Origin: Strigops habroptila
Taxonomy: Eukaryota; Chordata; Aves; Psittaciformes; Psittacidae
Length of the DNA stretch: 64,000 nt
Assembly (NCBI RefSeq): GCF_004027225.2
Contig: NC_044282.2
Location: 65,271,225-65,335,224, forward strand
Direction of reading: 5' to 3'
In this document: piece by piece, positions 1 to 10,800 of the stretch
Layout: each line of letters begins with the position of its first letter
How positions within the stretch are numbered: the stretch's first letter is position 1
The notes under the pieces: generated by a model
The model's input: the letters and a program-made list of their open reading frames with translations, nothing else
Database searches by the model: none
What the model was told of the DNA's origin: nothing
Position numbers and translations under genes: made by a program

Positions 1-3000
1 ACTACCAAACATTTTATAGACAAACAAATCTATAGCCGGCCTTCTGAATCAGCATTTTGAAATATGCAACTATATATAAATCTGCTGATTTAAACATAAA
101 AAACCCACCAAACTCAGCATTAACACAGAACAAAACTGCTGCAGAATACTTTAACTCACTCAAGTTTAAATGCAAGTGCAGGTAAGTGTAGTTAACTGCA
201 CAAGCTGTGCAGAATGAATTATGAACTGGTGAGTCCCCTGAGCCGCCTACTTAGAAGAGCATATGTGCAGCAATAAGAATATGCAACCGTGTAACTTAAT
301 GACATCAATATTTAAATTATATACAAATAAAATTGGGTTAGATTAGCTCTGTTGTCTCAGTAATCACCATAATTTACTGACATTTTATCTAGCAATGTGT
401 GTTACTAACACAATAAAAAAAACCTTCAGGGGTGAGATACAAGAGTAATGATGGAAGTTGGAACACATGATAATGGCTATGTCTGCAACATGCCTTCAAT
501 ATATTAAATTTATTTTGTACACTGTATTACTTTCCTTTAGTTTGAAAAATGACATTAAGTCAAATGTTAAAAACATTTTTAAAAAAATCAGCCATTGCAA
601 CAACAAACACAGTTTTGATTATTTGAATTTATGGTATTTTTGCAACCTGAACACATGAAGATTAACATTTCATCTTCAAAATTCTTACAGCTTCCTCTTT
701 AAAAACAAACTTGTTCAATAACATGCTCAGCAACTATGGTATGACACAGTTGTACAATGTACAGCATGGAATAAAATGACTGTGAAGACAAATGTAATAA
801 CCACATGCTTGGATACTGTACAGTCAGCAAAGTAGATCTGTTGCAGTTAGTGAAGTATTAATCACATGAATTTTAAGAAGTTACTTCTGTGATGACTACA
901 CTATGACTCTTGAGTTTCACACCTGAGGTTTCAGCAGTTAGAAGAAAAACACAACAACAAGTGTATTACTCAGAATTAATTGCACAGGATGGTTATAACT
1001 CTTGAGCATGTGCTTGTTTCTGTAAGTATTAAGATTTGCAGGAAGTTCTTCAGAAACAGCCTTTCCATATTGTGTCATTTGCACACTTCAGTTTTTCAGA
1101 GGGTAAGTCTTTGCTACCAAAACATCCAGTGCTCTTTCTACATAAACACAATATTACAGAAGGTGCAAACTAAACCTCACCTATTCATGGATATTAACTT
1201 CATATTTCCTCGTTTTTGGGCAGCTTCCCATTAGCACTGTCAAACAATTTTCTATTTCCTACTTAAGGTAACAGCTTTCCATGAGTTAGTAATTTTTACT
1301 GGGAACTTTAATGTGCACACTCTTCAGTTTGTAAAGCTGTAATTTGTATTAATAATACAAATTAGGACTTACGATCCAGCACAACCCCTGCAAGGTGCCT
1401 GAAGAAAGTCTCAATTTATGCACTGAAGAAACCTGTATTTCTCACTTCTCTGTGCCCTCCCTCCCAAATGAAAATAAATCTACAACCTACTAATAACACC
1501 TTCAACTTAAATTGGTAGTTTTGATAAGTTAGCTAGTACTACAAGAGGCACCAAAGAACATGTTGCTTATTAGCTTCAGCCCTTCATACAATTCATAGAA
1601 TGTGCTCTCCAAACTCAATTCTGGCTTCGAAAATAGTGACATCTGAGAAGAGACACTAAGCATCCAGGGGAGACAGCCCGGAGCTTCCACTGACCACACA
1701 ACACTGAGCAAGTTCTCCTTTAAGTATTTCACATTGACCACAATGAGCCACACTTGGACACCACCAGGTACTTTGCAAGAGGTACCCTCTGCATTTCAAA
1801 GGTAAAGCAAGAAGTTTCTCTATGAATATGTATGGCATGCTAAAATCCCTGCTGCTTCTCATGGCTTTGTCTGGCAACAACAGAGTGAAATCAAAACATT
1901 TTAAAGTACTGTTCTGGTTACTCAACGCCCTTTGGAACAGAAAACCATCAGAAACCACCCACAAGTCACCCTAAAGCAAAATATTTCACCATTTCTAGAA
2001 GTGATACATACCAAGGATACTTAAAAGGAAAAGGATACCTGAACTACAAGAGAAAAATGCACGTGGGATTCCTTCCAGGACCTCAACAACCAACAACATG
2101 CCTGTTACTGGTCTAATATATTTACTCTGTCCTCAAAGGTTAGCTTTCCCACGCTGTTATTATATAGTTCTTTTTGCTAAACCAGCAGGATTTAACTCTG
2201 TAACAAGGAAACCATGGTATGACGAAAGTACACACCACCTTTGGAAGACAATGTGAACCAGCCTGGACTAACACATGCTTTCCGTTTCTTTCAACCAGCT
2301 GAAATTCCTCAGGCTGAAATCTCCACACATGTCCCTGTGCCCCAAGACAGACATCCCTCTTTCAGCAGGGGAGCCAAGAAGGTTAGCTTTCAGCAGAAAT
2401 GTTTAAGCAGTTTCAGAGAATGAGGTTAAGGCTGCGGAAGCTCTTCTGCTAACCCAAGCTCTTTCTGAACACCTATTTCCACCCTAGGGTTTTACAGTAA
2501 GAAGCAGATGATTGTCAGGTAGACAATAAGGCTAGAGTCAGAGTGACTGTGACTTGTCCCTATGGCAAACCATCTACATTTGGTGCACGCACCAACATCA
2601 AACCTCCTTACACAACTTGGAGAGGAGCTTGTGTCAGCCCAACCTTTCTGAAAGCCTAATAAATATACATATATTTATATTCATACATTTATATTCATGT
2701 ATTTTAGTGCATTCCACACATCTTTTAATAGTATCCCAGACTTCATGTTCCCACACTGAGGGTATGCCTTCTCTGCAGAGTTAGCATGAGTGATGACCAT
2801 CTAGATTAGCCTTGCTGGGATGAAAGCAGCCTGACAAGGAAGCTATGTATGAGTTATCTGCATTTCTCATCAGCCCTGCTTAGCCACATGTACTGTTACG
2901 ATCCCGCACATTCTGCAATTCCTTGGACAGTGCGGAGCTGAGCCAGACTGTGCAACTTTCTCAGCAAACTGCATAATGGGAACTGTGGAAAAGCAAAAGC

Positions 3001-5299
3001 ACTTGAATAGCTTGAAGAGTAATGACACCACCACAATTCCCTTAAATCATCTCTTTCATAACGCCATCTCAAAATGCTCCCCTCAAACAGGGAAACAGGC
3101 AAGAAAAAAAGGATGTGAATACAAAGAAAGAACAGGACAGCTGCATCCCCAACTGCAAGGCACTGCGGGTAGACTGCAAGGCCACAGTAACACAGCATCT
3201 CACTTTCATGTTATTTTATTTTCTATCAGTTTCTTTTGCCCTCTCCAGCTGAAGCCACTTTAATTGAGCTTCACTTCTTTAAATACAACAAGATCCTCTG
3301 AAAAAAATTATCTCAAAAAGCCCCACCACTGAATAATGTAGTTATTTGAATGCACGTATGCACAAGTTATTTAGAGTAATACACAAGTGTAAACATTTTG
3401 TCAAAAACTGGAAAGCAATTTATCTCCCTATAGACAAACTATCTTAAAAGCAGTATCTCACTTTTATTCAGGTATTGAACAAAACAATCAAATGAAACAT
3501 CTGTGATATACCCAATGTACCAAATGCACTTTTTCCCATCCGGAAACCTAACCTCCCAATGCTGAACACTAATTTGAAATTGGAAGGCAGTTTCTGTGCT
3601 GGAGAAACAGACCTCCCTACAGCTATTTAGGTCATTATGCATCAAGTTCTTCCATGCCAGGGGTGGTAGAATCACTCAGAAACAATTAACAAAGCAAGAA
3701 ATATGTTGGTAAAGAAAAAGCCTTGTGGTTAGTTGCCCACACTATCACACAAGATGAGAGTGAAATCCCTTTGTACTTCTTTTTTGCAGGCATCACCATT
3801 ACAGTGCGCATTATCCTCTTGGAAAATGGTGAAATATGAGCATCTCATATAGCTCCTCGGAGGGACATGCAGCTTGGAGAAAGATCAAGGAGCCCCGGCA
3901 GGCATTCCAGCTAGAAGTCTGTCAAAGGCAGAGACCACAGAGCAGTGACATTTTGAGGAAAGGCGGAAGAACTGAACCAGCCCAAGCAAAAATTCTAACA
4001 CTAAGCCCCTGACTTCACAAAAGGAGTTTGACAGAAGCTGATGCAATCTGCACCAACATTAAGTTTCCCTGCGCAGGCTCTCCACTTGCTACCTTAAGCA
4101 GAGTTAGGCTCAGTTTGTTAATCTGAAACTAGTTTTCTAAAAACAGTGATTTCTCATGAGAATCGCATCTTTCCAAAGCCTTACCAAAGCCCTGACAACT
4201 GCAAGTAGCTATGAAAGAGCCAAATAAAAATACGTAATAGTTTTAACATCATGCAAAAAAGCTGAGACTAGGGATTATCCAAAAGCACGCACAGCACAGC
4301 TCACAGCAAGTCTTATCTAGTGGTCTTGACACAGATGCCAGTCTGCTTGCAAGAAGCATAAAGTCACTGTAGGGCAAGTACTCAGCAAACAAGACCATCC
4401 AAACTTCACCTTGGTGAGCAAGAGAAAGTGCCACCAATGTTTGTTGATAGTTCCTGTGGTGTTCATACCAACCCAGCAGCAGATCAGATTAAACAGATCA
4501 CCTCTACTCACATCACTTCCTTTTCATCCCTCAAATAGCTTCCATTTACAGTAAGAATAAGTATTTCTATAAACATAAAAACCAGTACGGTTATGCTACA
4601 TTTACAATGCCAACAAATAAAAGGAAGGTCTTGCACCGCTGCTTACAATAACTGTGTAAAACTGATGGGAACTCACTGCCATACTGCAAAGCACCAGATA
4701 TACTACTCCAACTCTAATAATCTATTTTAAACACACACACCTCCAAAGTGGCTCCCTTTTTTTGTTTTAAGAACCAGGTGAATAGCTGAAATAGCCTAGC
4801 TTTCTCTCTATCCAAATACAAGTATTTTGGAACTTCTGATCAGTAAATGGATCCACCAGTTTTGACTATGAGGAAAATACATTAAGGATTCCTTACCTTT
4901 TGAAAAGAATACTCAGATCTTTTCTAAAACCTAGCACCTAGGTGAAGTGGGTGCAAAAAGTTAAAAACATGGGGAAGACAAATCTTAGATGTGCTCGTAA
5001 AGATTTCTTTGGACTTAATCATATAAGACCCCAGAAATATGTATGTATGCCATTCATGCTCGACCTTTCCTTTTTTCATTCTACATTCATAAAATAAGGA
5101 ATAAAGAAAATAACGTGTAATAAAATAAAAAACCAAAAGGAAACTAAGCCTCCCAACTGGAATGAGGGTAAGACGTTTGTGGCCCTTCACTCTTCTTGAG
5201 AAACTTTCAGCTCATTTCCCCAAACATCTGAAGAAGAAAAGCAGAAGTGGAAAAGCTTTTACATGGAGTTGCTGCCCCAAAAGAAGAACTTATGCCTAC
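1..5299. other. Presumed large intron, no genes seen
   Basis: This is A/T-rich single-copy-looking sequence with only short, featureless ORFs. A TA/TTTATA-rich patch lies at 2658-2706. No VPS54 exon was recognised on the minus strand. Confidence 0.4.
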
Positions 5300-5459
5300 A
5301 CGATTCCATTTCTCAACTTCTTCCTGCTCAAACTGCCAAGGAGCAAGACTGTGGTCTGCTTTCTCCCCTCTCTCTAGTGGCTCCTGACACTCCTCAGGCA
5401 AACAATATTCCTGTTCAACCTCTGAAATGTACATCCCCTTCTCCTCCATGAAGCTTGTC
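5300..5459 (-). other. Unidentified exon-like ORF, minus strand
   Basis: A segment of 160 bases lies between an acceptor-like TGTTGACAG and a donor-like CGT|GTAGGC. From the ATG at 5449 it is open for 50 codons to the donor. The peptide is acidic and protein-like: MEEKGMYISEVEQEYCLPEE, then several Glu/Gln and Trp residues, ending EKWNR. It matches no family I know, including the N-terminus of VPS54. It could be an alternative exon of the CpG-island gene, part of a lineage-specific transcript, or chance. Confidence 0.2.
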
Positions 5460-6075
5460 CTGTCAACACAGAGGCAAAATTCCTCCACACATGCACCAGA
5501 TGCCTACTACAGAAAAGACAGTACTGAAGACACAGGGATGTCAAATAGGATGGAAGAGTTAGAGCTGCTTCCTAGCATGCGGCCTTCAGACCTCACTGCT
5601 GCCCACATGATGCACAGCAGCTTTGGCTTAGACAACTGTAGATCTCCTGTCAATTAATTCATTTTAGGCATTGTTTTCCTACCCAACAGAAACACCATCC
5701 TTTGCCCAGAGGATTTCAAGGGAACTATAGCTTTTGTCTATGCACAGTTTGGCAAAGAGTCGCCCTGGCTCTCATGCTAAAGTAGTAATTACTGCAGCCT
5801 CCTCAACAATTAATGCACTGCAGTCAGGTTTTTTTAGTAAGAGCATTTTTTCACAGGCCTGCAAAGCAGCTGTGGCTGAAGATGGCCACAGCTGTGCAGA
5901 AGTCCATAGCACTTCTCATTCAGGACTCCATCAGATAGGGTACAGTAAGACAGTAAAGTCAGTATACCACCTGCACTTGAAAACTCTCAAAACCACCACA
6001 CGTGCAAATCTGTTGTCAAGTAAGTATTTTTATAATACTATAAATAGGTTCTTTACACGTTTGGGAACACAAGGA

Positions 6076-6196
6076 CAGCTTGGACAGGGCTTTGAGCAAC
6101 CTGGTCTAGTGGGAAGTGTACCTGTCCATGGGAGGAGAGTTGGAACTAGATGATGTTAAGGACCTTTCCAACCCAAACCATTCTATGATTCTATGA
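6076..6196 (+). mobile_element. CR1 LINE 3' end fragment
   Basis: This stretch has the standard CR1 3' region: GGACAGGGCTTTGAGCAACC, GGAACTAGATGATGTTAAGG, CCAACCCAAACCATTC and the terminal repeated ATTCTATG octamer. It is 5'-truncated, as is usual for CR1. Confidence 0.95.
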
Positions 6197-6654
6197 CGTT
6201 CTGTAACAGAAATGCTAAGTATTTAGAGAACACACGAAAAAGAGAGAAGGAAAAGAGAATCAATACAATACTAAGGCCAAAACTGCACAGTCAAAGAGAA
6301 AGTTAATTTTTTGTTGGGAGTGCAGGAGGTCAGTATTTTACCAACACATATGGGTATTTCTCTTAACAGGACATACTGTGTTTGAAAAATTTACAGTAAG
6401 GAAAGCTAAGAAATGATGTTTGTCTATGCACACAAGTTTAGGATTGTCTATAAACCCAGGAACCACTGTGAGCCTAAAGGGCTTTTGGAACCAACAAATC
6501 CTTTAGCGCTCCACATCCCAGTCCATCCCGGTTGCCATTAACATGGGTGTCATGTCCCAGCATTATAGAGAAAAACCCCCAATACTCGCTCCAAACATTA
6601 CTTCCCCACTCCAACTGCTTCTAACAGCCGTGCCTGCCGAGGAGCCGGCCGTAC

Positions 6655-6769
6655 CTTAGCGAGAACACGCCAGGAGGATCTCAGGGAGGCCGTCGTCATA
6701 TCTCTCCCCGTCGCATCCTATGGAAAACTGCCCGGTGGTCCCAGAGCTTGGGAATGGCGTGTTGGTGAC
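6655..6769 (-). other. Candidate second 5' exon, minus strand
   Basis: This segment of 115 bases sits between a very good acceptor (CTCTCTCCCGCAG) and a donor (CTAAG|GTACGG). It has an ATG in the context GATATGACGACG that stays open for 15 codons to the donor (MTTASLRSSWRVLAK). I do not recognise that peptide, so the exon may be 5' UTR with a start that is not used, or an alternative N-terminus. It probably belongs to the same gene as the CpG island. Confidence 0.45.
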
Positions 6770-7182
6770 CTGCGGGAGAGAGCCCACATGAAGAGAGGCC
6801 CGCGACGGCCGTGCTCGGGGCGGCCCGGCGCTGACACCGCCACACACGCTCAGTGCCTCCCTGCCCGGCACCGCTTCCAGACACCGCCCGCTTCCCACCG
6901 GGGGGTTACCATGGAAATACACAACCTAAATTCGCGGAGAAAGGGGAGAACTGGGCGGCACCCCCCGCGCCTCGAAGCTGGCGCCGCTTCCCTCACGCCC
7001 TCCTCCCCTCCACACGGCCCAGGCCGCCCCCCTGCCCTCGCCCCGCGGAGGGCCCGGCCCGCAAAGACAAAGGGGCACCCGGGGAAACTCAACTTTCCCG
7101 GCCGCTCCCCGGGAGAGCCCCGCGGCCGCGGGCGGAGGCACCTGCGCCGCGGCCTAGCGCCGGGCAGCTCCCCGCTGCCTAC

Positions 7183-7260
7183 CTGCGGCGCCGGGCGGGC
7201 GAGCGGGCGGCCTAGCGCAGCGCCTCCGCGGCGACACGTCGCTCCCCGCCGCGCAGGGCA
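7183..7260 (-). other. Candidate non-coding first exon in the CpG island
   Basis: On the minus strand GCCGCAG|GTAGGC makes a donor after 7183. The upstream end is not marked by a TATA box, so 7260 is only a rough limit. A second possible donor, GCAG|GTGCC, lies near 7140. Confidence 0.4.
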
Positions 7261-7556
7261 GGGCGGCGCAGGAAGGGCCCGGGTGGCGGCGGCAGCAGCG
7301 GCGGCGGGAGGGGCCGAGGCACCGCCTCTCCCCGCCGCCCGGGGGAGGAGCCGCCGCCGCGGCCGGCGGAAGGGGCTGCCCGTGGCCGGGCGCGCTGGGT
7401 TGGGGGGTTCCGTGTCTGCGGGAGCGGCTGAGGGTGTTGGCGCTGGGCCCGTCCCGGGAGTGCTGCAGGGCGATGGGGAGGGACGGGATCCACCGAGCTC
7501 GCCGCCGGCCCGGGGGGCGAGAGGCTCCGCAGTGCCCCGTGGCCGGGGCGCCGCAG

Positions 7557-7843
7557 TTTGAAAGGCCCCACAAGTGCCCCATGGGCAAAGCACCACCATC
7601 TGAGAGCCCCACAAGCACCCATGGCCAAAGCACCACCATTTGAGAGGCCCCACAAGTGCCCCATAGCAAAGCACCACCATTTGAGAAGCCCCACGAGTGC
7701 CCCATGGCCAAAGCACATCTGAGAGCCCCACAAGGGCCCCATGGCCAAAGCACCGCCATTTGAGAGGCCCCACAGATGAGCTGCTGCCATTTGAGGCTCC
7801 CCACAAGTGCCCCACAACCAAGGTGCTGCCATCCCAGAGTATA
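7557..7843. repeat. Minisatellite, about 41-bp unit, about 7 copies
   Basis: Units open with AGGCCCCACAAGTGCCCCAT and close with AAAGCACCACCATTTGAG. Five clear copies of 38-42 bases start near 7560, 7602, 7642, 7683 and 7721. Two degenerate ones follow to 7843. Single-base changes and small deletions separate them. The array lies against the outer edge of the CpG island, upstream of the minus-strand gene. Confidence 0.9.
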
Positions 7844-10800
7844 AGGGGTGCCACACGTGTGCCCCAGCAGTGGCCTGGTGGGGGGAGCAGGGTCTCCTCA
7901 GGGCCATGGAGGACTTGTGGGCTCCCTCCATGCCAGCGGTGAGCCGCAGCAGCCAGGCTCTGTGATGGCAGCTGTGCCTCCATGGGTTTTGGCTGCCGCC
8001 ACCACATTGTGCAGTGGTGGGGAAATCATGCCAAGCGGTCATGGTCTTGCTCAGAGACTTTAACCAGGTGTCGTACTTGGCAGTCCCTGGCTCGTAACTT
8101 GTTATTCAGACTTATATTTTAGGCTGTAATTCTCCATCAGGCTACAAAAGATGCTGAAAGAGAGACACACGTTAGGTCCCAAGTATGCAAAACAGCCTTA
8201 TATCTGATTGTACCTTCAACACCCTTAAATCCTCGGCCATAGTCCTGTGTTAGTCAACAAAAGGTATCGCAAGACAAGGAAGCTCTGATTAATTAATAGC
8301 AATAATTCCACGCACATGAGTACGTGGGTATGGGCCACATAAATGCATGTATGTGGAAATGCATGGGTTCACACCCTGGCTTGCGGCTTGCGAACTCATT
8401 TCTGTGTCTGCCCCTGTGCTGACACTGGGCAGGCTGGTCTCAGCCCAGCTGAAGATGGTTCTTTGCTCCTCGGTAGCTGATGTTGGCAGATGTTTGTTGG
8501 GTACAAATTGTTTTCTAGACTTTGGACCATCACCGGGTCAGGTGCTTGGGAGTCACAGGGATTCTTGGATGGCTTCCTTGAGAGATGTGTCTGACCTCAT
8601 CCATGTTCGCCCTTTGGCTTAGGACACTCATTTGTCAGATAGCAGGCTCCTGTCTTAAGCTTTTCTCTTGTCACTAATGTACTAATGGCAACAGAAAGCT
8701 GCTGACACCTATACTGACCCCATGCCAGTCGCTGGTGCAGCAGGCTGGGCTGTTTGCAAGAGAAGGAATGAATTGTAGATGCAGAAGAAATATATGCATA
8801 CACACATAAGATAAACAAATAGCAGGAAGAAAGTACAAGAGAATTGCGGAGACACTTTGTTCCCCACACAACCCTGCATTAAGGACATTATTTGCTTTGT
8901 TCCAGACACAGACACTGTCTTGGGGAGGCTGCATATTGTGGTTGCAGTATCCCATTTCATTCCTTCCCTCATACTTAGTTTGCAACATGCCAAAAGGCTG
9001 CATCAGGCTAAAGATATGCACTAGCGTCAATACCACAGGCTGTGGAAGGTTTATCGCAAGGGATAACCAGGTTTGGCACATTCAAAGCACAGACCCATCA
9101 GCAAGCAAGCCGTTGTACATCCCGCAGTAGAGGCTGTGGTTTCATGTGCGTGGATGTTGTGCTCACAGGGTGAACTGTGCGGCCTCTGTGTCACTTCAAG
9201 CCTGTGTTTTGCTACTGCTTTTACCGCTTAATTTCACTTTCTCAGGCCACCACACATCTGGATAAACTGATGGGCCCCAGGTTTCAGATTGTGAAATATT
9301 GAGTAATGCCATGGGGCACAAATAAGGATCTTAAGATGCCTACCATGCAATTACTTCCCTCTCACTTGCCTATCACTTGCCTATCTGCAAGGCCCAGAAG
9401 GCCGGATGCTACAAAGCCAAACAAACTCATCCACAGCCCACACAGAAAAGCATGAACATGGTGAAGATCAGCCCAGGACACTTCCCTGAGATAATCACAG
9501 CCTCAGCCCTCACGTCTTGCAGCCCTAGTTGTGCAACATCACAATTTATTGCACGCACAGGGAGTACCTTCAAATCCCTTTTATTTACAGCATGAGGACA
9601 GCTGTTTTCCAATAGGCAAAACATTCCAGCCCTGTTTGCAAGTGGTCATTTCATGCCCAGATGGAGGTTTGGGTGGTGGTGGTGTTGTTGCTATTGTTGA
9701 TTCATGTTAACGCCCTAAAACCACAACAACTGGAGAAGGAAAACTGCGGCTGTGCATCCCAAGCTTTTTGCATCAGAATATTCCTGGCTGTTTTTACAAT
9801 GGTTGTGGCTCACGGCTCGTACAGCACCAAAATTTTCATTGCAAAGCTTATTGAAAGCACAGCTTAACGTGTTCCTATGTGGACTGAAGGCTACTCAGCC
9901 TGGCTGGCTGACTGCCACTCACGTGTGTGTGATGGTCTGGGAGACACTGACGTAAGCTGAAATGGCTCCATTTGCTGCTTTGCATGTGAAATTGCAATGA
10001 AATCTGATGTCATCTTACCCAGCAAGAGGTAACTGTTTTATACAATGAGTTTAAAAAGAGAAAATGTGGCAGCACCAGAAAGAAGTACTAGTTTAATATT
10101 ACTCTTACTTCATAACTGTTGGCTTTAGCATCAGTTGTCATCACCGCCACTGCTGCGCTCTCTTTACATCCATTGTACCTTTCCCAGACAGCTTTAGAAA
10201 ATAAAGATGTACCTTCTCATGCTTCAAAATACCATCCTTGGCTTTCTGAGGAGCTGGAATTAATAACAGCTCAGCACAGCTCAAACAGGCTTTACTGAAA
10301 TCTGGAACAGCAAAGCAGTAAAAAAACCCATGTTAAATATGAAATGCTTGTTAGGAAGCCAATGGGAATTTCTCTCCAACAACCTGCAAATGTCACTCAC
10401 AATTTTTTCGTAGCATCTTTTCCACTACCTGGCAGAAACCTCTTTGTCCGTAGCAGTCTCAACTGTGTTCAGGCTGCAGACACACATTCAACACGCTCCT
10501 CATGGGGAAAGTGTGGTGGGTTTGGGGTTTTTTTGCTTGGGGATCACATTAGTTGCAGTCCATCTGTCTTCTAACCCCTAGAATGTAACACAGTTGCAAT
10601 AAAGTGAGAGATCATGAGCATGAGTAAAACTGATCACTGTGTATAGATCCAGACTACAGAAAGACTGAGTTTGCAGAATTTTCTCACATGGATAAAGTCA
10701 GTGAAATCACAGAGGCTGTGGGAGGGATGGAGGCTGCGTTAGCCCTGTCCTCCATCGTGGTTCTGCTTTGTGTTACTTACTGTTGTGTCAGACGAATGTC

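Larger units (their letters stand above)
6640..7560 (-). promoter_or_regulatory. CpG island, promoter of a minus-strand gene (probably VPS54)
   Basis: GC content and CpG frequency rise sharply here, with repeated GGCGGC, CCGCGG and GCGCC blocks, while both flanks are A/T-rich. Minus-strand splice signals within it (donor at 7183, exon 6655-6769) show transcription towards position 1. In vertebrates VPS54 lies just downstream of PELI1 on the same strand, so this is probably its CpG-island promoter. No VPS54 coding sequence is visible, so the identity is inferred. Long ORFs across the island on both strands are by-products of high GC. Confidence 0.65.

Noticed and set aside
2011..2042. Possible 32-base minus-strand microexon with a good acceptor (TTTTTCTCTTGTAG) and a GTATGT donor
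   Set aside because: It is too short to support from sequence alone and does not connect to any known VPS54 sequence.
5734..6153. Plus-strand ORF of 139 codons
   Set aside because: Its last third is CR1 sequence, and the rest shows no family resemblance.
6788..7561. Plus-strand ORF of 257 codons
   Set aside because: It is a composition effect of the GC-rich island. It has no domain and runs against the splice signals on the other strand.
6850..8007. Long minus-strand ORF of 385 codons and its frame-shifted companions
   Set aside because: It crosses the CpG island and the minisatellite. Its sequence is low-complexity (Pro/Arg/Ala-rich, then a repeated Trp-Gly motif), and overlapping frames are open too.
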